Source: Gemmatimonadaceae bacterium (lineage in GTDB: Bacteria; Gemmatimonadota; Gemmatimonadetes; Gemmatimonadales; Gemmatimonadaceae). From it: a stretch of DNA of 64,000 nt. Position numbers and translations under genes: made by a program. Below the pieces are notes generated by a model. The model did no database searches. It was not told the DNA's origin and saw nothing but the letters and a program-made list of their open reading frames with translations. The DNA is taken from assembly GCA_037721215.1 (NCBI GenBank), contig JBBJNV010000005.1, positions 1-64,000 on the forward strand, read 5' to 3'. Below, one piece after another: positions 27,603 through 36,716 of this stretch (positions within the stretch are counted from its first letter, which is position 1; every line of letters starts with the position of its first letter).

Positions 27603-28289
27603 ATGAAAGCTTCTAAAATCGCGGTGGTGGCCCTTTGTCTCTGCAGCGCAACACTTGGTGCGCAGGGAAAGGATCCGGATAAGCTGGTCGCCGACGGCGG
27701 TGTCAGGGTGGCGGGGTGGACGGGCCGGATTGACCCCCGGCCCGCCGCGGCGGGGCGGAAGATTACCGAGGCGAAATTTTACACCATGGGCAAGGGCATA
27801 CATGCAACGGCAGGCCCCGCCGCAATTTACTGGAACCCTGCGAACGCGGCCCGAGGCAACTACACCGTCCAGGCAACGTTCGCCCAATCCAAAGCGTCAT
27901 CTCATCCGGAAGCCTACGGGGTGTTTTTCGCGGGCGAAAGGCTCAATGCCCCAAATCAGAGCTACACCTACTTCGTCATCAGGCAGGACGGAAAGTTTCT
28001 CATCAATCACCGCGCAAATGATTCGACCGTCCACAAGATGGTCGACTGGAAAGCACACCCAGCGGTGAAGCCGATGGACGCGAATGGAAAGGCTGCCAAT
28101 GCCATTTCCGTGGTTGTCGGGGCGGCAAATCTCAGCTTCCGCGTGAATGGAACGGAAGTGCATTCGATCGCCCGTTCCGTGATCGACTCCGGGGGTCCGC
28201 ACTCAGGTACTTCAGGCGTCGCCGGAATCCGTGTGAACCACAACCTCGACGTCCATATCGACGGATTCGCACTGACGCCGGCGAAATAA
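27603..28289 (+). CDS. secreted concanavalin-like (family-16-type fold) protein
   Basis: 228 residues from the ATG at 27603, which has GGGGG just upstream and begins a signal peptide (MKASKIAVVALCLCSATLGAQ). The mature part (YTVQATFAQSKASSHPEAYGVFFAGERL ... YTYFVIRQDGKFLINHR ... GVAGIRVNHNLDVHIDGFAL) looks like a jelly-roll of the LamG/DUF1080 type that binds carbohydrate. No catalytic residues recognised. Upstream in-frame codons to 27483 lack conservation and are left out. Confidence 0.75.
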   Translation: MKASKIAVVALCLCSATLGAQGKDPDKLVADGGVRVAGWTGRIDPRPAAAGRKITEAKFYTMGKGIHATAGPAAIYWNPANAARGNYTVQATFAQSKASSHPEAYGVFFAGERLNAPNQSYTYFVIRQDGKFLINHRANDSTVHKMVDWKAHPAVKPMDANGKAANAISVVVGAANLSFRVNGTEVHSIARSVIDSGGPHSGTSGVAGIRVNHNLDVHIDGFALTPAK

Positions 28290-28322
28290 CCGTCTTACCT
28301 GGGCGAATCAGGCCGGATCACA

Positions 28323-28601
28323 GTGTTCCTTCTCCTGCTGCTTTGCGTGGCGTTTGCCGGGTTTGGCGCGGTGCTGTTTCTGAAGAGCCGTGCAGGCGCC
28401 GGTGAAGGATCGCGCCGGCAGATCGCCGATCTATATCAGCGAGTAGTTGAGCTGGAGCAGAACGCGGTAGCTGCAACGAACGAACTTCGCCGGCTTGAGG
28501 ATTCGCAACGGTTTACGGAGCGATTGCTGGCAGCCCGGACGCTGGCCCGGTCCGATGCGGTTTCCTCTGATGCACCGGCACCTGCACCCGGGAACCAGTG
28601 A
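28323..28601 (+). CDS. small membrane-anchored coiled-coil protein
   Basis: 92 residues, GTG start. One N-terminal transmembrane helix (FLLLLLCVAFAGFGAVLFL), then a coiled coil (RRQIADLYQRVVELEQNAVAATNELRRLEDSQRFTERLL). The end of the coil resembles the tail of the membrane protein at 20009-20728 (GQRFITRVL versus SQRFTERLL), hinting at a shared family. Function unknown. Confidence 0.6.
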   Translation: MFLLLLLCVAFAGFGAVLFLKSRAGAGEGSRRQIADLYQRVVELEQNAVAATNELRRLEDSQRFTERLLAARTLARSDAVSSDAPAPAPGNQ

Positions 28602-28633
28602 CCGACGCACGGCCCGGCGCCGCGCCGTAGATT

Positions 28634-29335
28634 TTGCTCCCCGCAGATGGGATCGGGGATGTCGGTTATAACGAGCCCAGCCCGCCGTTGCGCAGGCGCA
28701 TGGGCGAAGACATTGCAAACAGCATCACACACGGGCTGGGATTCATCGCCAGCCTCTTCGCGCTCCCCGTCGTAGTGATAGCGGCCGCAGCACGCAATGA
28801 CCCGTGGCAGCTGGCCGGCGCCGTGATATACGGTTTGTCGCTGGTGATACTTTATGGAGCCTCGACGATTTATCACTCGTTCCCGGCATCGAAGTCGACG
28901 ACCACACTTCGGATCATCGATCACTCCGCGATTTATCTTCTTATCGCCGGAACGTACACGCCCTTTGCGCTTGGTCCGTTGCGCGGGCCTTGGGGCTGGT
29001 CATTGCTTGCCGCGGTATGGACTCTTGCCGTCGCTGGTATCGCTTTCAAAACTACCCGGGGATTCGGACCAGCCTGGCTTTCGACAGGCATGTACGTCGT
29101 AATGGGCTGGCTCGCCATTCTCGCTATCAAGCCGATGATTGAGCACATCGGACCAGCCGGCATGGCCTGGCTCGCCGGTGGAGGTCTCTGCTATTCGGCC
29201 GGAGTTGTGTTCTTCGCCACCGACAAGCGGGTGCGATACGGACACGCGATCTGGCACGTGTTCGTTCTGGCCGGCAGTGCCTGCCACTTTATCGCAGTGC
29301 TGCGGTACGGGGGAGGGGTCACACCCCAGGTGTAG
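28634..29335 (+). CDS. hemolysin III / PAQR-type membrane protein
   Basis: Seven-helix integral membrane protein of the hemolysin III (YqfA-like) family. Key motifs: NSITHGLGFIASL, YGASTIYHSFP, IIDHSAIYLLIAGTYTPF and the C-terminal GHAIWHVFVLAGSACHF. The conserved histidines and the aspartate of the PAQR metal site are present. The ATG at 28700 (MGEDIANSITHG) fits the family start better than 28634. Its 3' end overlaps the convergent gene by 17 bp. Confidence 0.88.
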   Translation: MLPADGIGDVGYNEPSPPLRRRMGEDIANSITHGLGFIASLFALPVVVIAAAARNDPWQLAGAVIYGLSLVILYGASTIYHSFPASKSTTTLRIIDHSAIYLLIAGTYTPFALGPLRGPWGWSLLAAVWTLAVAGIAFKTTRGFGPAWLSTGMYVVMGWLAILAIKPMIEHIGPAGMAWLAGGGLCYSAGVVFFATDKRVRYGHAIWHVFVLAGSACHFIAVLRYGGGVTPQV

Positions 29336-30647
29336 GGCCGGTGGCCGCGATGGCGTTGATATCGCCGAGCCGCCGCGGAACGCCCGCAACCCGCGCACCA
29401 AACAGACACGCCTCCCGAAACTCTGCCTCGGCCGGCTCGCAGAGCGCAGTCCGTTCAGCAGACGCGTTTCGCAGGGTTCCAATCTGCTCACCAACCGCTT
29501 CGTAGCATTTGAGCTTGTTCGCTTCACCCGTCAGTTTGCGGCAGAACGCCAGGCCTTCACCTGCGCTGGCATTCTGATTGACGAAACTCTTAACCAGACC
29601 GAAGTAACACCAGGGTCGATACGCCTCGGTCCCCCGTCCGCACATTTCGATCGCTGCACCGTGCTCCCGAAACGACAGGGCGCTGATGTCGCGGCCCAGG
29701 CTCTGATAACAGACGTAGCGCATGGCTCTGGGAGCAGTGTCGCAGGTCTTTGCCGTCGCGCCAATGTTGCCACCATTGAGGTGCAGAATCGCGGCCGTCT
29801 GCATCTCGTAGCATGCGGTCAGGTATCGCTCTTCCATGATCGAGCATGGGTAAAGCGGATTGGCCGAATCGAGCGCCTTGAAGGGCTTTGCTCTCTTCGG
29901 AGGGGCACTCGGCATGTCCATACCCTCGTGATTGATCCCATCATGTCCGGCCATGTGTTCTGCAGGGTGCGGCTTCTGGGCATTCACGATATTCTCCATG
30001 AAAACACCCGCGTAGCATGAGCGCCTGTCGCAGTCGCCAGTCAGGTAGTCGCAGCTGCGAAGTGCCTGGCGGACATCGTGCGCATAGTACATGGTGAGTC
30101 CGTGACCGGTGCCACGGACACACTGAAACTTGATCCACCTGTCCGCGTCCGGTCCATTGAAAGACTCGCATGCTCCGTTTACTTCCGCTGGTCCGACCTG
30201 GCTGGCGGTGAGAAAGTATCCCTGGAGCACGCCGTGGTAGCATCCTGATTCGCTGCTCTCGTCGCACTGCGCAAACAGCTTCGCGATGTCCCTCTTGCTC
30301 TTCCCCGCAGCGATGCCGATGCCATGCGCGAAGACGTGACCGTCGCCTTTGGCCCCGGCATCGGTTTCGAGAATGCGTTTGAGCGACACCATGGCAAGGC
30401 GCACCTCGCCCAGTGACGCGAGCGAGTCGAGCGTTGTGGAATAACATTGCGTTTTGCCGCCGGCGGCGCGAGCACAGCGGGCGATGATCGAATCGCCGAC
30501 GGCACTCGAATCATCGACCACCGCGGTTTGCTGCACCGGTTGGACGGGTTCAGCGCTGTTTCGTCCGTACTGATACGAGGCGCCAGCGGCAATCAGTGCC
30601 ACGGCCACCGCGGCCGACACCAAGAATTTTGGTTTGAACAGGCTCAT
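29319..30647 (-). CDS. exported cysteine-repeat protein, unknown function
   Basis: 442 residues with an N-terminal signal/anchor (FLVSAAVAVALIAAGASYQYG). The mature protein carries paired cysteines in a repeating unit ending C-Y/L-x-G/A-x-hydrophobic: CYHGVLQGYF, CYAGVFMENI, CYEMQTAAIL, CYQSLGRDIS, CYFGLVKSFV, CYEAVGEQIG, CLFGARVAGV. The units look like helical hairpins each held by a disulfide, as in Sel1-like solenoids. Two HG-rich motifs (FAHGIGIAAG, GTGHGLTMYY) and a His/Met-rich loop (PAEHMAGHDGINHEGMDM) could bind metal. I do not recognise the family. Confidence 0.72.
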   Translation of the reverse strand: MSLFKPKFLVSAAVAVALIAAGASYQYGRNSAEPVQPVQQTAVVDDSSAVGDSIIARCARAAGGKTQCYSTTLDSLASLGEVRLAMVSLKRILETDAGAKGDGHVFAHGIGIAAGKSKRDIAKLFAQCDESSESGCYHGVLQGYFLTASQVGPAEVNGACESFNGPDADRWIKFQCVRGTGHGLTMYYAHDVRQALRSCDYLTGDCDRRSCYAGVFMENIVNAQKPHPAEHMAGHDGINHEGMDMPSAPPKRAKPFKALDSANPLYPCSIMEERYLTACYEMQTAAILHLNGGNIGATAKTCDTAPRAMRYVCYQSLGRDISALSFREHGAAIEMCGRGTEAYRPWCYFGLVKSFVNQNASAGEGLAFCRKLTGEANKLKCYEAVGEQIGTLRNASAERTALCEPAEAEFREACLFGARVAGVPRRLGDINAIAATGPTPGV

Positions 30648-30756
30648 TTTGCTTTATAAATTCGCTTTTGCGCACGGCATTAGTAAACGGTTTTTTTCTG
30701 GGGCACACGCTAGCCGCACGACATTGAGCCTTGCCCATTACCCGGGATGTGAAAGC

Positions 30757-32139
30757 TCATCGGAACGTACCCACCACCTGGCCAGCGTTGTTGATTCCCG
30801 CGGGTTTGACGTAGACCACTCCGGGCGGCATACCGAGGTCGATAAGCTCCCCCCCTCCCGTCCATAGCCAACCTCGGTTCTCCACATAACGCTTCCCCGA
30901 CACCCCAACCATATCGCCGCCATCGTTCATCGCAGTCGCCCGGCTGGCACCGAAGCCGTTCATCTCCGGAATGCGATTGATGCCTTCTGACACGCTCCAG
31001 CGAAACGCGCGTCCGTCGTGATTACCTGCCACCTGCGCGCGGTCGTTGAGAGCAACAACCTGCATTTCGCACGGCCGGTCGCAGCCGGCAACCTGAGTGC
31101 GCCCGCCGACAGCATCCCACAGGACTGGCATCGGGCCGCTGAGGTCGCCGTACCACTCGCTGGGCCCGTCGGATCCGACTACCTGCCCAGAGTTATTTAT
31201 GGCGACCGCAAACGAAGAGCGAACGGTGTCCACCGGGAGCACTTGGAGCCCTCCCACGGAGCTCCAGCGAAAAGCCCTCTCGACGCCGAAGGCAACGGAC
31301 GCAATGCCGGCGATCTGACCGGCGGAATTGATCGATTTGCCACTGGAGTAATCTTCCTTGGCATATGCCGGGAGTATCGTCATCCCGGATTCCGGACTCC
31401 AGACGAAAGCGTGGAAGCCACTCTGAAAACCGGCCGTCTCGCCGGTGACCGTGCCCGACGCATTTATCGCGTTCGCGATCGACCTGCCGCGGAAATCGGG
31501 TGGATTGAGGTACGTGAAGCCGCTTGAGGCGGACCATACGAAAGCGCGCCTCGAGGACGCCTGGCCGTCCAATTCGACACTTCCTACAACCTGGCCAGCG
31601 TCGTTGATAGCTCGTGGAAACACCTTGCTTGCGCCTTGTGGCGGCGTGATCCGGGTAAATCCCGCCGCGCGCGTCCAGATGAATGCCTGCCCTTCCCGGG
31701 CTGAAAGTTCCGTTACCGGAGGGAGGGCGACGAAGATACGACCGGTGACAGCCGGGGCTCCGGCGCGCGTGCTCGCCGACGCGACGACGTAAAACGTCAT
31801 ATACCCCATCGTCACGAGGGCCGTCCGTTCACCGGTTGGGGTGATTGAAGGCACGGCAGGTCCGGGGCTGCCAGGTCTGATCTCCCACGTGACTGGCGAG
31901 CCACTGATCGATTTCCCCTGAGAATCGCGGACAGTGGCAGTCACGCTGATAGTATCGAATTGCAGGAGCGCGCGGTCTGGAACCCTCGAAAATGAGACTT
32001 CAATAGAACTGGCTGTCTGAGGGGGCGCCTGCAACTCGGTTCCGGAACATGCCAAGGTACTCCATAGTGCGGATGACGCCGCCAGTACCCGCAGAAGAAC
32101 ATGTCCTGACGTTTCGCGGCGTGGACGGAATCGAATCAT
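30757..32139 (-). CDS. HAF-repeat surface lipoprotein
   Basis: 460 residues. A signal with lipobox-like end (SALWSTLACSG), a Big/Ig-like domain (SIEVSFSRVPDRALLQFDTISVTATVRDSQGKSISG), then about eight HAF-type repeats with the pattern xAxNxxGQVVGxxxxxxxxRAFxW (for example INDAGQVVGS, INSAGQIAGI, INNSGQVVGS, MNDGGDMVGV, INNAGQVVGT). These repeats form a beta-propeller-like surface domain of unknown ligand. SD GGGGG lies just before the ATG; a TTGACT at 32216-32211 may be a -35 element. Confidence 0.82.
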   Translation of the reverse strand: MIRFRPRRETSGHVLLRVLAASSALWSTLACSGTELQAPPQTASSIEVSFSRVPDRALLQFDTISVTATVRDSQGKSISGSPVTWEIRPGSPGPAVPSITPTGERTALVTMGYMTFYVVASASTRAGAPAVTGRIFVALPPVTELSAREGQAFIWTRAAGFTRITPPQGASKVFPRAINDAGQVVGSVELDGQASSRRAFVWSASSGFTYLNPPDFRGRSIANAINASGTVTGETAGFQSGFHAFVWSPESGMTILPAYAKEDYSSGKSINSAGQIAGIASVAFGVERAFRWSSVGGLQVLPVDTVRSSFAVAINNSGQVVGSDGPSEWYGDLSGPMPVLWDAVGGRTQVAGCDRPCEMQVVALNDRAQVAGNHDGRAFRWSVSEGINRIPEMNGFGASRATAMNDGGDMVGVSGKRYVENRGWLWTGGGELIDLGMPPGVVYVKPAGINNAGQVVGTFR

Positions 32140-32310
32140 AAGACCCCCAGGTAGTGAATAAAAACGGCACAGTGGGGCATCCAGCAGGAAAACGACGCGC
32201 TGAGTGCTCTAGTCAAGTACTCGGAAAAAGCGAGAGAATCGGCTCATGACGAGCCCTCCCGAACAGCGGGATGCGGTGACCCATGGGACATAGCACGGCA
32301 AACCGGCACA

Positions 32311-32343
32311 AAAAAGCCCGCCGGTTTCTCGGCGGGCTTTTTC
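32311..32343 (-). terminator. rho-independent terminator of rpsA
   Basis: A 13-bp GC-rich hairpin (AAAAAGCCCGCCG / CGGCGGGCTTTTT) with a short loop, flanked by A and T runs on both sides, 12 bp beyond the rpsA stop. It could also work for plus-strand transcription. Confidence 0.85.
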
Positions 32344-32354
32344 AACGGAGTCAG

Positions 32355-34211
32355 CTACTCGTCAACTATATCGAAAGTCACGGGCATCGGGATGGGATCG
32401 GACATGTTGTAATCGTCCGACTCCATCGGAATGACCTTGGAGGGGGTTTCCGGCCGCGGCGGCTGCTCGGCCGGGATATTGGTGACCGCCAACACGATGC
32501 GGCGCTGAATGGGATCGACCTCGAGGACCCGCACGTCGAGTTTCATGGTCTCCCATACAATATCAGCCGGGCTGTCGACCGGCTCGCCGAAGTTGAGCTG
32601 GCTGACCGGAATGAACCCTTCGATATCGTTGCCGATATCGAGGACGACACCCTTATCCATCAGCCGCACCACTGTACCCTGCAGCTCGGTATTGACAGGA
32701 TACGTCTCCCCGATCTTGAGCCACGGATCGTCCTGCGCCTGCTTGAGGCCAAGAGAGATGCGCTTGTTGTCGGCGTCGATATTGAGAATCACGACATCCA
32801 CGGTATCACCTTTCTTGACGACTTCCGACGGATGCTGCACCCGCTTGGTCCACGACATGTCCGAGATATGGATGAGGCCGTCAATACCCGGCTCGATTTC
32901 CACGAACGCACCGAAGCTCGTGAGGTTCCTCACCTTTCCGTTGAGCCGCGTGCCGACCGGATACTTCTGCGGCAGCATCATCCAGGGATCCTGCTCAGTC
33001 TGCTTCATGCCGAGCGAGATCTTCTCTTCGTTTGGATCGACCTTGAGGACGACCGCCTCGATCGCTTCGCCGATTGAGACAAGCTTCGACGGGTGACGCA
33101 CGTTGCGGGTCCAGCTCATTTCACTGATGTGCACCAGTCCCTCGATTCCAGGCTCGAGCTCGATGAAAGCACCGTAGTTCGTGATCGATACCACCTTTCC
33201 GGAAACACGCGTGCCAACCGGATACTTCTCGGCGACATCCTTCCACGGGTAGCTCTGCAGCTGCTTGAGGCCGAGCGAGATACGCTCGCGCTCCCAGTCG
33301 ATGTCGAGAACCTTGACCTCGAGCTCCATGCCGATCTGAACCATCTCAGACGGATGCTGGATGCGGCCGTACGACATGTCGGTAATGTGAAGCAGTCCGT
33401 CAACGCCGCCCAGGTCGATGAACGCGCCGAAGTCGGTGATGTTCTTGACCACACCCTTTCTGACCTGATCCTTCTGCAGATCCTTCATCAACCTGTCGCG
33501 CTTCCCAGCCCGCTCCTGCTCGAGGATCACACGGCGTGACACGACGATGTTGCGGCGGCGCTTGTTGAGCTTGATGATCTTGAACTCGAACGACTGGCCG
33601 AGAAGCTCGTCGACATTCGGTACGCGGCGGAGAGCGATCTGCGAGCCGGGCAGGAATGCGTCGACTCCCATGAGGTCGACGACAACTCCACCCTTGATCT
33701 TCTTGACCAGGGTGCCGTTGACTGGCTGATCGCTTTCGTACGCAACGCGGATTCGCTCCCAGACTCGCATGAAGTCGGCTTTCTTCTTCGAAAGCACGAC
33801 CGAGCCTTCCATGTCCTCGAGATGCTCGAGGAGAACTTCGACCTCATCGCCATTCTTGAGATCGGGCAGGTCCTTGAATTCCTCCAGCGGAATCGTGCCT
33901 TCGGATTTGAAACCGATGTCGAGCACCACCATGTTGTCACGGATGTCGAGGACGGTCGCCTTGACGATCTCGCCCTCCTCGATCGACGCCATGGTGCCAT
34001 TGTACATCGCCATCATCGACTCGAGCTCGTCCGGCGAATAGTCGTCCTCGTCGTACAGCTCGGGGCGGAGGTTGGCGAGCGGGCGCAGCTGCGCCTTTTG
34101 CAGATCGCGCTTCTCGCGCGGTGTCAGCGCATTGGCGGCGGCAGCGGAAAAATCGCCGTCGTTGTCGGACTCAGTGCTGTCGTTGTCAGTTTCAGTATCG
34201 AGTTCTTGCAA
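32355..34211 (-). CDS. rpsA: 30S ribosomal protein S1
   Basis: 618 residues with six S1 OB-fold domains; repeats such as GAFIDLGGVDGLLHITDMSYGRIQHPSEMVQ, GAFIELEPGIEGLVHISEMSW and GAFVEIEPGIDGLIHISDMSW are unmistakable. An acidic N-terminal tail (about 45 residues, DTETDNDSTESDNDGD) precedes the domains. S1 binds mRNA upstream of start codons and aids initiation. It belongs after cmk on the minus strand, but a plus-strand TonB receptor now separates them, so it needs its own promoter. Confidence 0.97.
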   Translation of the reverse strand: MQELDTETDNDSTESDNDGDFSAAAANALTPREKRDLQKAQLRPLANLRPELYDEDDYSPDELESMMAMYNGTMASIEEGEIVKATVLDIRDNMVVLDIGFKSEGTIPLEEFKDLPDLKNGDEVEVLLEHLEDMEGSVVLSKKKADFMRVWERIRVAYESDQPVNGTLVKKIKGGVVVDLMGVDAFLPGSQIALRRVPNVDELLGQSFEFKIIKLNKRRRNIVVSRRVILEQERAGKRDRLMKDLQKDQVRKGVVKNITDFGAFIDLGGVDGLLHITDMSYGRIQHPSEMVQIGMELEVKVLDIDWERERISLGLKQLQSYPWKDVAEKYPVGTRVSGKVVSITNYGAFIELEPGIEGLVHISEMSWTRNVRHPSKLVSIGEAIEAVVLKVDPNEEKISLGMKQTEQDPWMMLPQKYPVGTRLNGKVRNLTSFGAFVEIEPGIDGLIHISDMSWTKRVQHPSEVVKKGDTVDVVILNIDADNKRISLGLKQAQDDPWLKIGETYPVNTELQGTVVRLMDKGVVLDIGNDIEGFIPVSQLNFGEPVDSPADIVWETMKLDVRVLEVDPIQRRIVLAVTNIPAEQPPRPETPSKVIPMESDDYNMSDPIPMPVTFDIVDE

Positions 34212-34314
34212 AATGAGTCTTGGCTTGGTGGGACGCGGAGGCGCGGCCGCGCACCAGCACGATGTTGCGGGTCGCGGCGCGAGCGGAAGTCGTCCGTTTC
34301 TGGGTGAACCCGGA

Positions 34315-34320
34315 AGTATA
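34315..34320 (-). promoter_or_regulatory. rpsA: candidate -10 element of rpsA
   Basis: TATACT on the minus strand about 100 bp before the rpsA start, a near-perfect sigma-70 -10 hexamer. No strong -35 is seen at 16-18 bp, so the assignment is tentative. It would give a long leader, common for autoregulated rpsA. Confidence 0.35.
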
Positions 34321-34400
34321 GACGACCCGCAACAGAAACGAAAGATTCAAAGTGACGCAGTGCCGGCAGGAGGACATTTTTTTTGACCGCCGAACTCTCC

Positions 34401-34429
34401 TTGACTACCGGCTGCGCTCGCGTTTATGT
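34401..34429 (+). promoter_or_regulatory. sigma-70-like promoter of the FecA-type receptor
   Basis: TTGACT (34401-34406), a 17-bp spacer, and TTATGT (34424-34429), about 60 bp before the receptor start codon. Confidence 0.45.
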
Positions 34430-34442
34430 TCGCCAGCGCAAT

Positions 34443-34461
34443 CCCGACAGCGCGTGTCGGG
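34443..34461 (+). promoter_or_regulatory. leader hairpin or operator before the FecA-type receptor
   Basis: A perfect 7-bp inverted repeat CCCGACA / TGTCGGG with a 5-nt loop lies between the candidate promoter and the start codon. It is not a Fur-box sequence; it could be an operator or a 5' UTR hairpin. Confidence 0.4.
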
Positions 34462-34490
34462 TATAAAACCGCCGACCGTTAATCTCTAAT

Positions 34491-36716
34491 ATGAATTCCG
34501 TTCGAATACTCACCGTAGCTGCGATTGTCGTTGCATTCCTTCCCCATACCGGGGCTTCCCAGACCGCTACTGTCCCTGCAAAGCCTGATACCGCAGCCAC
34601 CGACGATCGTGCCGCTCGCAAGCTGTCCGTCGTCGAAATAATTGGAGCCCGGCCGGTTGACCTCTCCCGCATTCCCGGATCCGCATCGCTGATTTCTTCC
34701 AGGCAGCTGAAAGCGCAGCAACCCCTGTCCGGCAACGAGGTCCTGCGCACGGTTCCAGGCGTGTTTCTTCAGGAGGAAGAAGGGCTCGGGCTGCGGGCGA
34801 ATATCGGCATCCGCGGCCTCGATCCCGATCGGAGCCGCACCGTTCTGGTCCTCGAAGACGGTGTCCCTGTTTCGCTCGCGCCGTATGGTGAGCCGGAGAT
34901 GTACTACACACCTCCGGTGAACCGCATGGAACGCATGGAAGTTATAAAGGGAAGCGGGTCGATCATGTTCGGCCCGCAGACTATTGGCGGCGTCGTCAAC
35001 TACATCACTCCCGACGCTCCGCAAACGCCGGGTGCCCGGGCCTCTGTAACTGGCGGCTCAGGCCGGTCACTCAGCGCTCAGCTTGGCTACGGAGGCACCT
35101 GGGGGATGTTTCGCGCAACGAGCGGACTTCTCCGAAAACAGGCGCATGACATCAATGGGCTGATGTTCGACGTCACTGATTTCACCGCCAAAACGGGCTA
35201 TCGCACCGACAAATCAGACATGCTCGCAAAACTGAGCCTGTACGCCGAGAATTCCAATGCGACATATCTCGGCCTTACGGATTCGATGTTTCGAGCACAA
35301 TCCAGGAACCACCCGTCTCCCAACGACCGGCTCAGGCTGAGGCGAGCCGCGCTGACGGCGGTCTTCGAGCGCGAGTTGTCGGAAACGACGGAACTAAAAA
35401 CCCTGGCGTATGCCTATGAAACTGCCCGTGACTGGCAGCGGCAGGACTACACGTATTCGCCCAGCGGAAACAGCATCGCCTTCAGAAACAGCACCGGAAA
35501 CCGCGATCGTTCCTTCCAGGTTGCGGGCATCGAACCGCGCATCAGCACAGTGTGGTCGCTGGGCCGCATGTCGAATGTGCTCGATTTCGGGGCCCGCGCC
35601 CACATCGAGCATACGCGCGATCAGTACCTGACCGGCGCATCGGCCACCGCTCGCACCGGCAGTGTTCGGGACGATGAAAAGCGTAATGGGCGAGCCCTGT
35701 CAGCGTTCATTCAGAACAGGCTGTTCGCGACACCCGCTCTGGAAATCACACCGGGGGTGCGAGTCGAGAGATTCGCATTTGATCGCAACGTGCTACGCAC
35801 ACGGGTAAAGCGAACTGTCAACGGCGTGACGACTAACAGTCCCGAAGATGTGGATATAAGTAACGACGACGGAATATTCGGCGTCATTCCGGGGATCGGT
35901 GCCGCCTGGAACTTTAAAGAATCCCTCACGCTGTTCGCCGGGGGTCACGCGGGTTTTGCGCCACCCCGTACCAAAGACGCTCTCATTTACGAGAACAGGC
36001 AGCTTGCGCCCGATGAGCAGGTGCCGAGCCCGGTGTCACTGGAGCTGGACGCAGAGCGCAGCTGGAATTACGAGATCGGCGTCAGGGGGCGACCAAATGC
36101 GTTTGCAAGTTTCGAGGCGACCGCGTTTCTGCTCGACTTTTCCAATCAGATAATCGAGCCCTCGCTTTCCTCAGGTTCCGTCTCGCAGTCCGCACTTGCG
36201 AATCAGGGACGCACCCGGCATACCGGCGTCGAAGCCGCAGTTTCGGTGGATGTCGGGAGGGCGTTGGCGCAAAGCGTCTCACTGATCCTGACGGCGGCTG
36301 GAACGCTGACCAGCGCCGTATTTTCCGCCGACCGCCTCTTGCCGCACGGAACGCTGGTGGAGAACGTGCGCGGTAACCGGCTGCCTTACTCCCCGCGTCT
36401 GACGTCGCACCTCTCAGCTTCGTTAGACCATCCATCCGGCGTTGGCCTGCGGATTGATGCCACCGCCGTCGGACGGCAATTCACCGACAATTTCGAAACG
36501 ATAACCGGCTCACCCAACGGGCGAACGGGAGCGATCCCCGGCTACCGCGTCGTGGATGCTTCCGCCAGATACCTGATTCCAGGCAGCGATGGCCTCGAAC
36601 TGACGGCAAGCGCGAAGAATCTCGTCGACAAGTACTACATCGCGTCGCGGCGTCCGGAAGGTATCAAGCCGGGACTGCCGCGACTATTTTCGGTCGGTTT
36701 CAGGTGGGGTATTTAA
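34491..36716 (+). CDS. TonB-dependent receptor, FecA/siderophore type
   Basis: 741 residues. Signal peptide (VRILTVAAIVVAFLPHTGASQ), then a plug domain with VVEIIGARPVDLSRIPGSASLIS, EVLRTVPGVFLQEEEGLGLRANIGIRGLDPDRSRTVLVLEDGVPV and RMERMEVIKGSGSIMFGPQTIGGVVNYIT, then a 22-strand-type barrel closing with LPRLFSVGFRWGI (aromatic-rich last strand). Closest in pattern to FecA-like iron-chelate receptors; ligand unknown. Inserted on the opposite strand between cmk and rpsA; its 3' end overlaps cmk by about 33 bp. Confidence 0.88.
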   Translation: MNSVRILTVAAIVVAFLPHTGASQTATVPAKPDTAATDDRAARKLSVVEIIGARPVDLSRIPGSASLISSRQLKAQQPLSGNEVLRTVPGVFLQEEEGLGLRANIGIRGLDPDRSRTVLVLEDGVPVSLAPYGEPEMYYTPPVNRMERMEVIKGSGSIMFGPQTIGGVVNYITPDAPQTPGARASVTGGSGRSLSAQLGYGGTWGMFRATSGLLRKQAHDINGLMFDVTDFTAKTGYRTDKSDMLAKLSLYAENSNATYLGLTDSMFRAQSRNHPSPNDRLRLRRAALTAVFERELSETTELKTLAYAYETARDWQRQDYTYSPSGNSIAFRNSTGNRDRSFQVAGIEPRISTVWSLGRMSNVLDFGARAHIEHTRDQYLTGASATARTGSVRDDEKRNGRALSAFIQNRLFATPALEITPGVRVERFAFDRNVLRTRVKRTVNGVTTNSPEDVDISNDDGIFGVIPGIGAAWNFKESLTLFAGGHAGFAPPRTKDALIYENRQLAPDEQVPSPVSLELDAERSWNYEIGVRGRPNAFASFEATAFLLDFSNQIIEPSLSSGSVSQSALANQGRTRHTGVEAAVSVDVGRALAQSVSLILTAAGTLTSAVFSADRLLPHGTLVENVRGNRLPYSPRLTSHLSASLDHPSGVGLRIDATAVGRQFTDNFETITGSPNGRTGAIPGYRVVDASARYLIPGSDGLELTASAKNLVDKYYIASRRPEGIKPGLPRLFSVGFRWGI

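Noticed and set aside
32283-34307. Several long plus-strand frames opposite rpsA
   Set aside because: Antisense shadows of the repetitive, GC-biased S1 gene; no family signal.
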